DNA from: Gnetum montanum
Lineage: Eukaryota > Streptophyta > Gnetopsida > Gnetales > Gnetaceae
Direction of reading: 5' to 3'
Length of the DNA stretch: 64,000 nt
NCBI GenBank assembly: GCA_015680685.1
Contig: MNCI01001438.1
Coordinates: 17,810-81,809 of the forward strand
A program made the translations under genes and the position numbers. Position 1 is the first letter of the stretch. Every line of letters starts with the position of its first letter. This document shows positions 36,870 to 48,185 of this stretch, in pieces. Under the pieces are notes generated by a model. The model ran no database searches. It was not told the DNA's origin and saw only the letters and a program-made list of their open reading frames with translations.

Positions 36870-39800
36870 CTAAACATCAGGGACAGGAGGTTCATCCCCT
36901 TTGGACCCGCTAGCATCCTGAGGCCCCACTCCACTGGGGCCAGCTTCGTAGACATCGTCATCGCCTTGATCCTATAAAATGCAAAGGGAGCAATCAAGAT
37001 AAAGACAAAAGATAAAAATTTTAAACATTATGCAACGAATGAATTTCGTACTAATGAAGCTTACCGTAGGGGATCCCCCTAAGCCGAATTCTAGTCGGTG
37101 AAGGATTTCCTCTTCTGAGACACAGGTCCAATCGGTCCCATCGAGGCCTAGGTCGACATCTACCAAGGCTTTCCCCTTGTCAACGGTTGACCAGGTAGGA
37201 CATTTTAAAGGGAACTCACCCATAGACACCTCCTCAGAAGTAGTTGTAATCACCCTTGTAGGCGATTCCATCTCAATAGTTGTGTTTTGAGAAAAAGTAT
37301 CGAATGTAGAGCGCAGACCTAGATCCTCCACAAACATCTCAAGCTGATGCTTTTCAATAGACACCTCTTTCAATGATTTCTTATAATGATTCTTGTGGTT
37401 CTTTTCATCCTGACCCCATTTGCATACCTTGGAAGCGAAAGCTTTCCAATCTTGGCACTTGAGGTTTAGCAGATCCACCTAGGCCTTACGCTTTGCTAGT
37501 CTCCATGTCAGTGACACATGGCGATTAAGTAGATTCTAGTATCTGGTATACGTGACCTCGGAAGTCCGGCAAGAGCGATCACCGCTCAGTTTAGCAGAGG
37601 TGAAATCATACTGAGCCTTGAGATCATCACGCTCAACTGGCAACTCAGAAACTTCCTTTTCCTTTGTTTAAATTTGTAACCACAACTGTTCGATGGAACG
37701 CCTACAAGTCCACAACAATTTGGCGTTGTGAACAAGACCTTCTGCCACTTCATCATAAACTGGCCTTGGCACCTGCTCGACTTCTGGGGATAATGTGGGC
37801 AAACTCTCTATTCTAATTGTCTTAGAAGGATCCCACATCAGTTTAGCACCTATGCACACGAAAAGAACAAACGCTAAAACTACAAAAAAAAGGCGTGAAA
37901 CTCTAAAGCTGCAAACAACTTGAAACATATATACCTATCTCGGGGTGGACCTCCTGAATTTGTTCAACAACTTCCTCAGTGATACCAGCCACAAAATCCA
38001 TTTTACTTGGCATCTCTATCCAAGTAAATGGCCCACGAGTGCGAGATGGACTAACCTCCCCGGTCCTTTCAGGGGGAACCATTTTCATGGGCACGTCCAG
38101 TCGCATTGTTCTGAAACATAAAAATACCATGGAAACATAAAAATAAAATACCATGGAAACAAAAACTCACGAAGCGATGCAATGAAATAAAGGAAACCCT
38201 ACCATGTTCCTTGTCCCCTTTTAGGTTTGGAGGGTCACCAAGGTCCAACCTCCCCTTGAGGAAGCTACTGAACACTTCATCGACACCACTCTGGTCATCC
38301 ACCGGTTCAGTCTCCATGGTGTCTTCTCGTCCTTCATTTCTTCCATCTGATCCTTGCCAGCCTCTTCCTCATCGGTCAATAACTCCGTTGTAGTCTTCTC
38401 CTCTTCAATAATAGTCTTTGATTCCTACCTCCTCACTTCTCGAGTCAGGTCTGAAGGCATCAGTGGCACGTAAGTGGTCAAGGTAAAAATTATGAATAAG
38501 ACAAAAACCATAAAGCAACAAGTGTACTAATTTTACTTACCTCAGGCAGGCATCTTGAACCGTATACGCTTAACCCATGGCTTGTCCACATTTGAGGCCT
38601 CCTCGGTTGAATGTTCACGCTTTGTCAGCCTCGACTTGGCCTTGCCAATGATTTCTTTGATGACCCATTCTACTCTTTTCGCGGTATAAGGCACATCGTC
38701 TGGTTCCAACCCCACACTGTCATGTGTGTGGATTGAGGTACCAGATGATCCCCCTATTCTGATAGATATAGATTCATCAATTCCCTCATGCGCATCCTGG
38801 GACTTGGCTATTTCAAACAAATGGTTGATCCACGGGCAGGATAATTGACCTAGATCCCGTAAAACATACTTATTGTCTGCAAGAACCACTAGGAACTCAG
38901 CTAAGCAGTGTAGATAACTAGCAAAGAATGCAAAGGTAAAGTGAGATTGCGCCTCGACATTTAAGCGCAATCTCACTATCTCCTTATGCAGGCCCGACAA
39001 CAAAAATTGGGCCCAGTTATAACGCATTCCAGTTTCTAGGATGGTTCGCATAATACGCACAGCCTCAACGCCAAGACTCTACACCTAGGAAAGGGATTTA
39101 GGGAATACTCGTGCCCTAAACAAAGGATATAATTCATTCACCTCCTCAACCTTTGACTTCCCCTGCATAGGAAATCCCTTACCACCCTTGGTAACACCTA
39201 ACCACTCCTCTAATTCACGAACCGTATGGAGCTCTTTATGAGCCTTTTCTAAAACTACATTTATACCATCCACCGGTACACCAAACAGGTTCAAAAAGAA
39301 TTCAGGCGACATATGGAAAACTATCTTGACACCCTTAATCCGGGTGTTGTAGTAAGAGACAGAATCGTTGAAGGAATCCATGATCTCGATCATTTCTGCT
39401 ATTGACACATTAGGGTTCAGGGTCGTAAAGAGCTTCATAAGGCCAGCGTCATTTAAAAAATGGGTGATGGATGGCGGAGCATGGGTACGTAACCATTTCT
39501 AAGCCTTACTAACCTCCCCGAACTTCATTGACAGGGTAGTCTCAGTTCATTCGGTTGTGATAGGGTCTCCGCCGGGAGGGACATCAACTGTAGATACAAT
39601 TTGAAACCATTACATCAGTATAACCCCCAGCAGTTGTACAAACATGTTAACCCATCTAGAAAATATTGTCATTTACCTTCATTTGTGGACTTAGATGTGC
39701 TACCCAAGTTAGATTCACGAGGAAAAACTGGCCCCTTATGCGACCAATCTTCATGCAACCACCCTCGAACTTTGCATTGTGTGAACGCTCTAGAGAATCG

Positions 39801-41284
39801 TTTGTGAAAATGGACGATATCACCTTTGGTTTGAGCTAATACAGCTCCATGAAGGGTAGGACCCACCATAAAGGTCTCTAGGGCGGTACGAGCTAGAGCA
39901 AACAAGAGAACGGATGTCAAAACAGAAGCAAACACCAAACAGTGAAAAGAAACAAAAAGCTTAAGCGATCCTACCTATCCACTGAGTACACTGTGCCAGG
40001 AGGGTTCTGGAACAGCGTGTGCACACACACGGCTAAAAATAGGGTGTTGTTCAGATAATCACACCCTTGCGGCAATTGGGCCCACACGCGCGTTAACAGG
40101 CGAGTAGACTTAGGCCCTCCAGAGGGACCGCCCTCGATCACAAGCGGTCCCTCGTCAATGTCTTCCATGAAGACTGTGACACCCTCTGAGGCTCCTGGCA
40201 ACATGGCCTCAAGCACGCTCCATGCCACCAGTTCACTTAGGTGCAACATGACAACCACTTTAAACCTGTCTAGGATGAAGGCTAGGAATTCACACATCCC
40301 TTCTCTGAACCAAACCCCATTGTTGTCAATAGTTAGATCCAGGGTAAGTTCATCGGCCTTGATGGGGCCAAACCACGTTAATACCCCAACGAGCTTAACA
40401 ACAAGGAGAAAAGGTTTCGTGTCCCTCCAAACAACCAAAATGCCACAGTAAATCAGCCATACATAAAAATGACACGAAAAATAGAATTTCACATTGGAGG
40501 CTGACACTTAGAAAAATTACTAACTATTTACGCTTGGCGTAGACACTGTGAAAACTATCTACGCTCGATGTATATATTGAGCGTATACGCTGTCAAAACT
40601 CTCTACGCTCGGTGTACACGCTGTCAAAACTGTCTACGCTCGACGTATACGCTGTCAAAATTGTTTACGCTTGGTGTATACGCTGGGCGTATATGCTGTA
40701 AAGCTAGTTTACGCTGTGAAAACAGTTCTATGCTATACACCGTGTGAAAAACAACAAACTATTCACACGTAGCGTATGCGCCGTAAAAACCCTCAGCGTA
40801 TACACCATAAAAGCCTCCAGCGTATACGCTGCGTAAATGGTATACGCTGTGTAAACAGTATACGCTGAACATTGTGAAAATAGTCTACGTTGGACACCGT
40901 AAAAAACAGTCAGCGTATACGCTGATAAATTCATCTACACTTCATGCTGGTAAAATCGTTTATGCTGTGCAATGACAAAATAGATTATGCTACAAACAAA
41001 TCAGGCTATGCACAGTATACGCTCTACGCCATGGAAATTTTCTATGCTAACTATCTACAACGGGCGTATACGCCAAAACCCTCTACGCTGACTGTTTACG
41101 CTAAGAAACTGGTACAAATGAAAACCACCAATAGAGATAGGATTAGAGCCTACCTGTGTGACGATCTAGGCCATGATGGAACCCTCGACCTGGGGAGACA
41201 CTGTAGCATGGCCTCTCTCTCCTCCGCGAACGTCAGATCAGGTCCCTTCCTCCCCTGGTCTTCCACTTCCTTGCCTTTGCCCAT
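36870..41284 (-). pseudogene. Antisense intron-containing gene captured in element B (eight exons)
   Basis: Proposed exons on the minus strand: 41284-41154, 40424-39975, 39892-39677, 39587-38541, 38450-38203, 38110-37935, 37849-37065 and 36971-36870. Start ATG 41284 has a good context (gccgagATGG). Introns 2-7 are 82-93 nt with GT...AG ends; intron 1 is 729 nt. Frames join correctly at 1/2, 3/4, 4/5, 6/7 and 7/8. Junction 5/6 is in frame in A, but B has a small deletion there; 2/3 is unresolved. The spliced product would be about 1050 residues: a globular-looking middle (exon 4), a basic block (KRIRFK), a coiled coil and WGQ-EKNHK motif in exon 7, and an acidic C-terminus ending PPVPDV. About seven in-frame stops make it dead here. 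Family not recognised; a relation to plant transposon-associated domains is possible but unproven. Confidence 0.8.
40530..41100. repeat. GCGTATACGCTG repeats in intron 1 of the antisense gene
   Basis: More than fifteen degenerate copies of GCGTATACGCTGT(n)AAAA, for example near 40570, 40640, 40675, 40790, 40820, 40850 and 40915. The core GCGTATACGC is a perfect palindrome and is the same unit that fills U3 of the LTR. Being inside the first intron of a gene of the opposite strand, it may act as an enhancer; that is inference. Confidence 0.7.
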
Positions 41285-41550
41285 CTCGGCGTCCTCTACG
41301 CTAGGATTGATAGGTCACACTGAGGGTCAAAATCGCTTACACCTATGCTAAGCCTCTACGCCGAGGTCTGAGCCTCTACTCCGGGTTGGAGTCTCTACAC
41401 TCACGCTGAGTTGGGACGTTTACGCTTACGCTTAGGGTTTCGGTCGTTTACGCTTACGCTCAGGTCTCGTCATCTACGCTTATGCTCAGGATTTATGCTC
41501 GATGTCTACACTCGTTGAAAATGCAACATGGTAACAAATGATGCCCTTCC

Positions 41551-41560
41551 CCTTTATATA
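41551..41560 (-). promoter_or_regulatory. TATA box of the antisense gene
   Basis: On the minus strand GCGCTATATAAAGGGG, a strong plant TATA box, about 270 bp upstream of the proposed start codon at 41284. A transcript would start about 30 bp downstream, near 41520. A CCG microsatellite lies just upstream of the box (41578-41594). No other TATA box this good lies near the gene. Confidence 0.6.
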
Positions 41561-41577
41561 GCGCTCCGCCACTGTCA

Positions 41578-41594
41578 CCGCCGCCGCCGCCGCC
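41578..41594. repeat. (CCG)n microsatellite
   Basis: Short GC-rich trinucleotide run in otherwise AT-rich DNA, adjacent to the antisense TATA box. Typical of 5' regions of plant genes, but otherwise unremarkable. Confidence 0.7.
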
Positions 41595-41789
41595 ACTGCC
41601 GCCTTGCGTTTTGCCTCTTTTTTGGCCTTTTTACTCATTTTTCTCAAAATTTTCTCAAAAAAATAAAAAAAAATATATTTAAAACAAAATAAATACTACC
41701 ACATCCTCATTCCCTTGTTAACCAACTCTAGAAGTCCACATCGAACATTTTCGCGCAGACTCTCTTGTGCAAATTTTGCGACAAACATG

Positions 41790-41890
41790 ACGGCTCGGTA
41801 TGGCCTTAAATTGCCATGATGGCCTAGTAAGGCCTTAAACTGCTACCCGCGGCCCGGTATGGCCTTAAAATGCCATGCATCCTAGTGTGA
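41790..41890 (+). repeat. Pre-pol array of the GGCCTTAAACTA motif
   Basis: Three copies (tatggccttaaattg, taaggccttaaactg, tatggccttaaaatg) immediately before the pol reading frame, completing a pattern in which the arrays flank coding blocks. Confidence 0.7.
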
Positions 41891-41909
41891 AGATAAACCA
41901 CCATAATGC

Positions 41910-44900
41910 ATGTACACACGACTTACACTGCTAGAGAACATGGAACAATACCTGTTAGCTCATTCTGCTCTCTGTTTATTGGCAGGAGCAAACCCGATGG
42001 ATTGTCAGCATCTATCCACACCGTTAATCATTGATGGGCCATACGGAAAGATCGCAAGGGACATTGACATAAATCTCATTCAGTTAAGTTTATCAATGGA
42101 CGATGCAGTCATAGCCTCAACACAACAAATGATAGATAACTACAAAGGTATGACAAAGCCCCTTGACATAGAAGCTGAAAACATCACCGAAGACCCATTG
42201 AATGAAGCCCCCATCACCATGCCCGATGGAGAAATTAAAATATTAAAACTAAGTACATTACTGCAACCCCAACTAGCCAAAGAGCTAGAGAATATGCTTA
42301 GGGACAACATAAAGGCATTCTCTTGGTCATACATGGACATGCCCAAATTGGATCCTCGAATCGTCCAGCATAATATTATCCTTGATCCAAAATTGAGGCC
42401 AGTAAAACAAAAGGCACGAAAGGTTAAACCTGAGGTGGCATTGGTAGTTCGCAATGAAATCACCAAACTTTATCAGGCTGGTTTCATTCAGGTTGTCGAT
42501 TACGCCGAGTGGATGTCCAACATGGTCATTGTCCCGAAAAAGAACGGAAGCATTCGCTTATGCATCGACTTTCAGGATCTTAACGTTGCAACCATAAAAG
42601 ATGATTTTTCCCTACCTAGCATCGATCAACTTGTTGACTTGACTACTGGGCACGCACTGTTATATTTTATGGATGGCTTCTAGGGATACAACCAGATACG
42701 TATTAACCTGGAGCATTAGCTCTGGACTACCTTCATGACACCATGGGGAACCTTTTGTTATACAATGATGCTCTTCGGCCTCAAGAACACTGGGGCCACA
42801 TATCAGAGAGTGATGATGTTTATTTTTAGCAATTACATGTTACACTCACTCAACGATTACGTGGACGACATTGTGGTTAAATCGAAGACATCGGAACAAC
42901 ATGTACAAGACCTTGACTTGGTGCTAAAACGTTGTTTAAAATATGAGTTGAGACTTAATCCAAAGAAATGTGTCTTCGGCGTCAAAATAGGAAAATTGCT
43001 TGGATTCATAGCCTCGAAAGCAGGGATACGAGTAGACCTCGATAAAGTTAAGGCCATAACAAACTTAAAACCACCTGGCAACCTTACCGAACTTCGAGGT
43101 CTACAAGGTAGATTATAGTTCATTAGAAGGTTCATAGAAAAACTAATAGACAGATTAAAACCTATGAATCACTTGTTACACAAGAATGTCCATTTTGAAT
43201 GGACTCCATAGTGCCAAGAAGCATTCAATAATATTAAAATGGCACTTGCCAGACTACCCATGGTTTATCCACCTCAAAATGATAAACCATTTTACATCTA
43301 CCTCGTCACTTTGGATTCGTCAATTGCATCTATGCTTTGCCAGAAACAAGATGACGGAACCTAAGTCCCTTTCTATTACTTAAGCCATACATTAGTTGCT
43401 CATGAAAAGAAGTATAACGAGGTGGAGAGGTCATGTTTAGCCCTAACATTTTCCCTAAAGAAATGGAAGGATAATGTGCTTAGAGCAATCACCGAAAATA
43501 TTTATGAGACAAGTTAGATAGCCTGTTGGAAAGCCATGATAGCTGAGTTTGACCTACATTACATAGCGCAATCATCAGTTAAGGGTCAAGCCATAGCAAA
43601 TCAAATGACCACGTCACCAACACACGACCAAGCAACGATAGAGCCAGAATTCCCAAATGAAAATGTAAGCGCAATAGACATAGTACCCACTGACTACGAA
43701 GCCATTCTAAACTTTGATGGAGCATCCACCTCTCGAGGGGGAAGTGCTGCCGCTGTCATCACCTATCCCTCCGGGGGGATCAGACCCTTTGCTTATCGTT
43801 TCAACTTTCACTGTACCAACAACATAGCAGAGTATGAAGGTCTCCTTAGAGGTCTTGTGGCAGCACTAGCTTTAGACATCACATGGCTTATGGTTAGAGG
43901 AGACTCACAACTGGTCTTAAACCAAGTCACAGACATTTATACATGCAAAGCACAACACTTACAACCATACTGTGACTTGGCCAAACATTTAATGAAATGA
44001 TTCAAAAACATCGATGTGCAACACATCTCTCGAAACGATAATACCATCGCAGATGCACTAGCCACCCTAGCGTTAAAGATATCGCCTGAAATGTTCCATA
44101 CATTGCCAAGCTCCATAATCTATTGTGCCGAACCAATAACCGATACTCCTGATACATTGCCAATTGCATCCATTAGTACAACACATGCAATAGAATGGTA
44201 TGATGACATAAAAGAGTAGCTTCTATGCGGTGAAACACTACAACACTTAACGAACACACAAAAATACGCGGTGCGAAAACGTTCTAAGCAATATGCACTG
44301 CTAGGGGACACATTGTGTCATCGATCCTATGAAGGCATATTGCTAATATGCGTTAGTAGCGCTGAAGCCCAAACAATCGTTGAACAAGTACATGATGGAT
44401 TATGCAGAGGACATATAGAACCAAAAGCAATGGCAACAAAGATAAGATGCTTAGGCTATTATTGGCCACACATGTAGTATGATTGTCTCTCCAAGGCTAA
44501 AACATGCAATACCTGTCAAAGGCACGGTAATCTAATCCATGTCCCACCAAATGAGTTGCATACAACACAAATCATGTGGTCCTTTCAAAAGTGGGGGTTG
44601 AACCTTATCGGGCCAATAACACCCTCATCTTTTGTAGGGCATAGTTTCATTATAACCGCGATAGAGTACTTCACGAAGTGGGTAGAAGCTATGCCCCTTC
44701 GAAATACTACATCTAAACACATGTGCAACTTCATTCTCGAAAACATCGTAACCCGTTTTGGCATCCCCATGACCATCATCACTAACAATGGGCCGCAATT
44801 TAGTAGTGCCGAAACCAAAACCTTCTGTGAAAGTCTAGGGATCAAAAACTCATTTTCATCCCCTTACTATCCTCAAACCAATGGGCAAGCAGAGGCAAAA

Positions 44901-45434
44901 ATCAAAACCATCATTATGATACTTAAAAAGCTGCTTACCCAAAGCAAGACAAGATGACACGAACATCTGGTTTACGCATTGTGGGCATATCGCACGACAC
45001 ATCGAACTTCAACAGGCAAAATGCCATATAGCCTTGTCTACAGTTCAGAAATTGTTTTACCTCTAGAATTGCAGGTACCATATTTAAGGATCACACTTTC
45101 TGGACTCTTGGATAAAGAGCAAAACAATGATCTACGCATCATTGACTTAGATTTGGTGGAGGAGGAATGCATACGTGCACTCGATCAAATCAAATGGTAC
45201 CAAAAACAGCAATGACAACGTCATCGGCACGACATTCATGAGCACCCCATCAAAGAAGGTGACCTTTTACTTAAGGCCATTCAGGAACACCCAGACAAAT
45301 TCTCAGCCAACTGGGAAGGGCCTTACTTGGTCACCAAAGCATACGACAATGGAGCATTCAAGTTAGCTGATATGGAAGGGCATGAGCTTGCGAATTGTAC
45401 CAATCACTCGTTCTTGAAATCATTCCATATTTGA
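41910..45434 (+). pseudogene. pol: pol of element B: RT, RNase H, archaeal-type RNase H, integrase
   Basis: Reverse transcriptase about 42420-43110, with VPKKNGSIRLCIDF near 42533 and the active site YVDD near 42858. First RNase H about 43190-43510, poorly conserved at its catalytic positions as is usual for Tat. Second RNase H about 43690-44090 keeps D (NFDGAS), E (AEYEGL), D (GDSQLV) and a final D (ADALA). Integrase has an HHCC zinc finger (about 44385-44525), then a core where the first two catalytic aspartates are asparagine (GLNLIGP near 44594, TNNGPQF near 44788) while the glutamate region QAEA (44890) is kept. The C-terminal part (GPYLVTKAYDNGAFKL) ends at 45434. About a dozen stops, many TAG, interrupt it. 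There is no chromodomain. The sense ORF begins 5.7 kb after protease. Confidence 0.92.
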
Positions 45435-45455
45435 GTACAGGCTCAAGTACATGTG

Positions 45456-45832
45456 AGTCCTAGCATCATGACTATAAACTGATACCACAGCTCGTCTTGG
45501 GATCATGACTTAAAATTGATACCACAAAACAATCCTAGCATCATGACTTAAAATTGGTACCACCACTCGTCCCAGCATCATGACAATAAACTGATGCCAC
45601 ACAATGTCCAAAATGATAATAAACTAGCACCCATCTGGTATGACAATAAACTGCCATAGTTGCATTCACTAGAGTCTGCTAAGACTATAAATTAGTTTGC
45701 CTCTTCGAGGTCCGCCAAGACTAGAAACTGGCAATGTACCATCCGCCACGACGCTAAACGGGCAATGTCCAATGGGTCATGACATAAAACTAACCCATAA
45801 TAGTGTGCTAAGACTATAAACTAGCAAATTTC
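45456..45832 (+). repeat. Post-integrase array related to the TTAAACTA motif
   Basis: About eleven degenerate units of ATCATGACTATAAACTGATACC type, with later forms AAGACTATAAACTAGC, spaced 25-45 bp. Clearly related in its ACTATAAACT(A/G) core and layout to the other arrays, but with a distinct consensus. Confidence 0.7.
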
Positions 45833-46836
45833 ATCTCTGATGCTTCAACCCATGGCTACATTCAAAGTTCATCAGAATCGCTCCATCGCTCACCATCAGC
45901 CGATCTTCCCAACATTGCCGTCATTCATATAAAGTGCCTGAACTCTCATTCCATGCCTTCGTGTTGTTAGTAGCTATTTTATTTCTAAGCTTGTTTATTC
46001 ACTCATGGTTTCCTTGTCTTTTCAGAGTTGTGTTTGTAGGATGATACTCAGAGGTGTTCGTACAAGAATTCACTTCGTCATAAGTGGCAAGGTGAGACGT
46101 TGTTCACAGGACACGAGGCAAGACTAAATCAAGTCGTTCACTAGTACATCTCCCGTTACATATCCCTCAACATCTCCTACTTGGTTAAATCCCAAGCGCA
46201 CCTAGTACAGCCCGAAACATCGAACATACCATTGCATATCGCGACACTCCTAAGCGGTTGCAACCCACAACATGACATTTGAGCATAAGAAAAAAAAAGC
46301 ACATTGTTACTTCCCGCATAAAATACAAGACGGGATGACAGTGGCCTCGAAAGAAAATGCTCATGTTTAAAACAATCAAGAAACATCCAGTTGCATAGCT
46401 TTGGCTCTCGGCCAACAGGTTCCCCCTTAAACACTAAACAAAGGTCCTATTCCTCCAAAGAATGCAAAAGATATTACGTCGCTTTGGTTTTGCAAACAAG
46501 TCCTCTTAGACCCTAACCAAGAATCTTGTTCTGCCAAAGGATGCACATTGCATGCCTTGATTCTGAGTCTGCTAAATAATGGCTATTGACAAGGATCAAC
46601 ATGATACACACCAAAGCATCCCCTTTACCAAGCACAATCCCTTGGTCAGTTCCCAATACCCACACCCTCCACATCCTTATCCAGCTACAAATTTTACTTT
46701 CCCAATCCTATGTACTACAGAACATGATACGATGATGTCGAGTTAAGTGGCAAAGGACAAGGTCTTTATCAAGTTTCTTGTCATGTTTCGCACTTCTTTG
46801 TCGATGCTTCTCGGGTCGATTCCTCCAAGCGTCAAC
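45833..46836. other. 3' untranslated region of element B
   Basis: No reading frame or repeat recognised between the motif array and the polypurine tract. Confidence 0.5.
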
Positions 46837-46845
46837 AAAGAGGGG
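46837..46845 (+). other. Polypurine tract of element B
   Basis: AAAGAGGGG four bases before the 3' LTR, the expected site for plus-strand priming. Confidence 0.75.
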
Positions 46846-46849
46846 CCAA

Positions 46850-48180
46850 TGAAACACCACAAAATTTTGAGCTTCATATTTCTCCAATAAGAATTGGGCT
46901 AAGTCATGACGTTCCTCAGCATGGTTGAAACTTGACGGCCCTGCAGATAGCTTCAAGCGGAGTCAAACTCAACAAGAAGTAGGTCCCTAGGACCCATAGA
47001 TGACAACGGCATTTGCTATCAAACCTAGCAACTTCGAAGCTTGAAATACTTAGTTTACACTAAGTATGTACTCTCAGCGTATACGCCCATTGTACATGCC
47101 CAGTGTATAAGCCCAGCATACATGCTTAGCGTATACACCCAGCGTACATGCCCAGTGTATACGCCCAGTGTACATGCCCAACATATACGCCTCACAAGTA
47201 CGCTCAGCAGGTATGACTGATGTATACACCTGGCATGCAATCCCCGAAGATGGCATGGAAACAACACTGCAGAACAAGATTTGGTACAAAGCAGCAATTC
47301 ACAAGAATAGAGCAACCATCAGCATATACGGCCAGTGTATACGCCCAGTCTCCACAGCATATATGCCCAGCCTCCACAGCGTATATGCCCAGCAACCATC
47401 AGCGTATACGCCCAGCATCTATAAGCGTATATGCCCTGCATACACTAGCGTATACGCCCAATAGATGTAACATGTTTTACAATTGTAAATTTTATTCTTT
47501 TGCACCCATTCAACACACCACATGTCACCCTAAACCTGTATAAAAATCCCAATTTTTCAGTAGCTAAGGGTTGGCAATTTTGAGCAAAATACTAGAGAAA
47601 AATAGGGACGCTAAGAACCAGAGTAGAGAACCTTTTACGCTAGACAACCCTGTATGCTGAGCATACAGCCTCTATGCTATGCCTACAGTGTGAACCAGCC
47701 CACAGTCATCCCTGCATCCATCAGGGCTTTTCGACTGCCTTGTGCCAATGCCACAACTGCGTTAGACCGGTGCATTGTAACTCTCATTTTGAAATACCAC
47801 TATTACATTTTCTTCCTAAAATCTATTACATTTTGCATTAATTTTTACATGTATACTATTTACGTTGTTTCATGTTTATGCTCCGTTCGCATTAGTTATG
47901 CTATTTACGCTCTGTTTTACGCCTGTTACGTCGTTCACGTATANCGCTATTTACGCTCTGTTTTATGCCTGTTACGTCGTTCACGTATAACCCAGCGTAT
48001 AGCACTTTCGTGTACGTTCGGGGAAATCCTTGCCTGATCCACATGCGAACCACTCAAGGTACTCTGCCTTCATTAAGTTCCAGCTTGCCGTTAGGTGAAG
48101 GTAGGATCTTCTGTGCATGTCCATATATCTCCAATTCTCTGTTTCCTTCCAGCTGGAGACTGACGATTTCGGACGGTACA
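46850..48180 (+). repeat. 3' LTR of element B
   Basis: TGAAACACCACAAAATTT to GGACGGTACA, 1331 bp. GCGTATACGCCCAGC repeats fill about 47075-47460, and the TATA box is at 47539. An N at 47944 is followed by a second copy of the preceding about 45 bp, absent from the 5' LTR. The target duplication GGACG follows at 48181. Confidence 0.93.
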
Positions 48181-48185
48181 GGACG

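Larger units (their letters stand above)
30108..48180 (+). mobile_element. Element B: LTR-to-LTR Tat-like retrotransposon with an antisense gene
   Basis: About 18.1 kb. Order: 5' LTR, primer site, leader, gag, protease, motif array, antisense gene, motif array, pol (RT, RNase H, second RNase H, integrase), motif array, polypurine tract, 3' LTR. Target duplication GGACG at 30103-30107 and 48181-48185. The second, archaeal-type RNase H between the first RNase H and integrase is diagnostic of the Tat lineage of plant Ty3/gypsy elements. By eye the first about 220 bp of the two LTRs differ at roughly one base in eight, so the insertion is old. All sense reading frames carry stops; the element is non-autonomous now. 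Confidence 0.95.

Noticed and set aside
40424-40510. Alternative acceptor for antisense exon 2 at the TAAGTGTCAG site near 40500
   Set aside because: Using it puts a stop codon into the exon about 35 codons on; the site at 40425 keeps frame with exon 1, though its pyrimidine tract is weaker.
40944-41351. Plus-strand open frame of 135 codons
   Set aside because: It overlaps antisense exon 1 and the repeat-filled intron 1 on the other strand, and has no domain. The minus-strand reading with start context and splice donor explains the region better.
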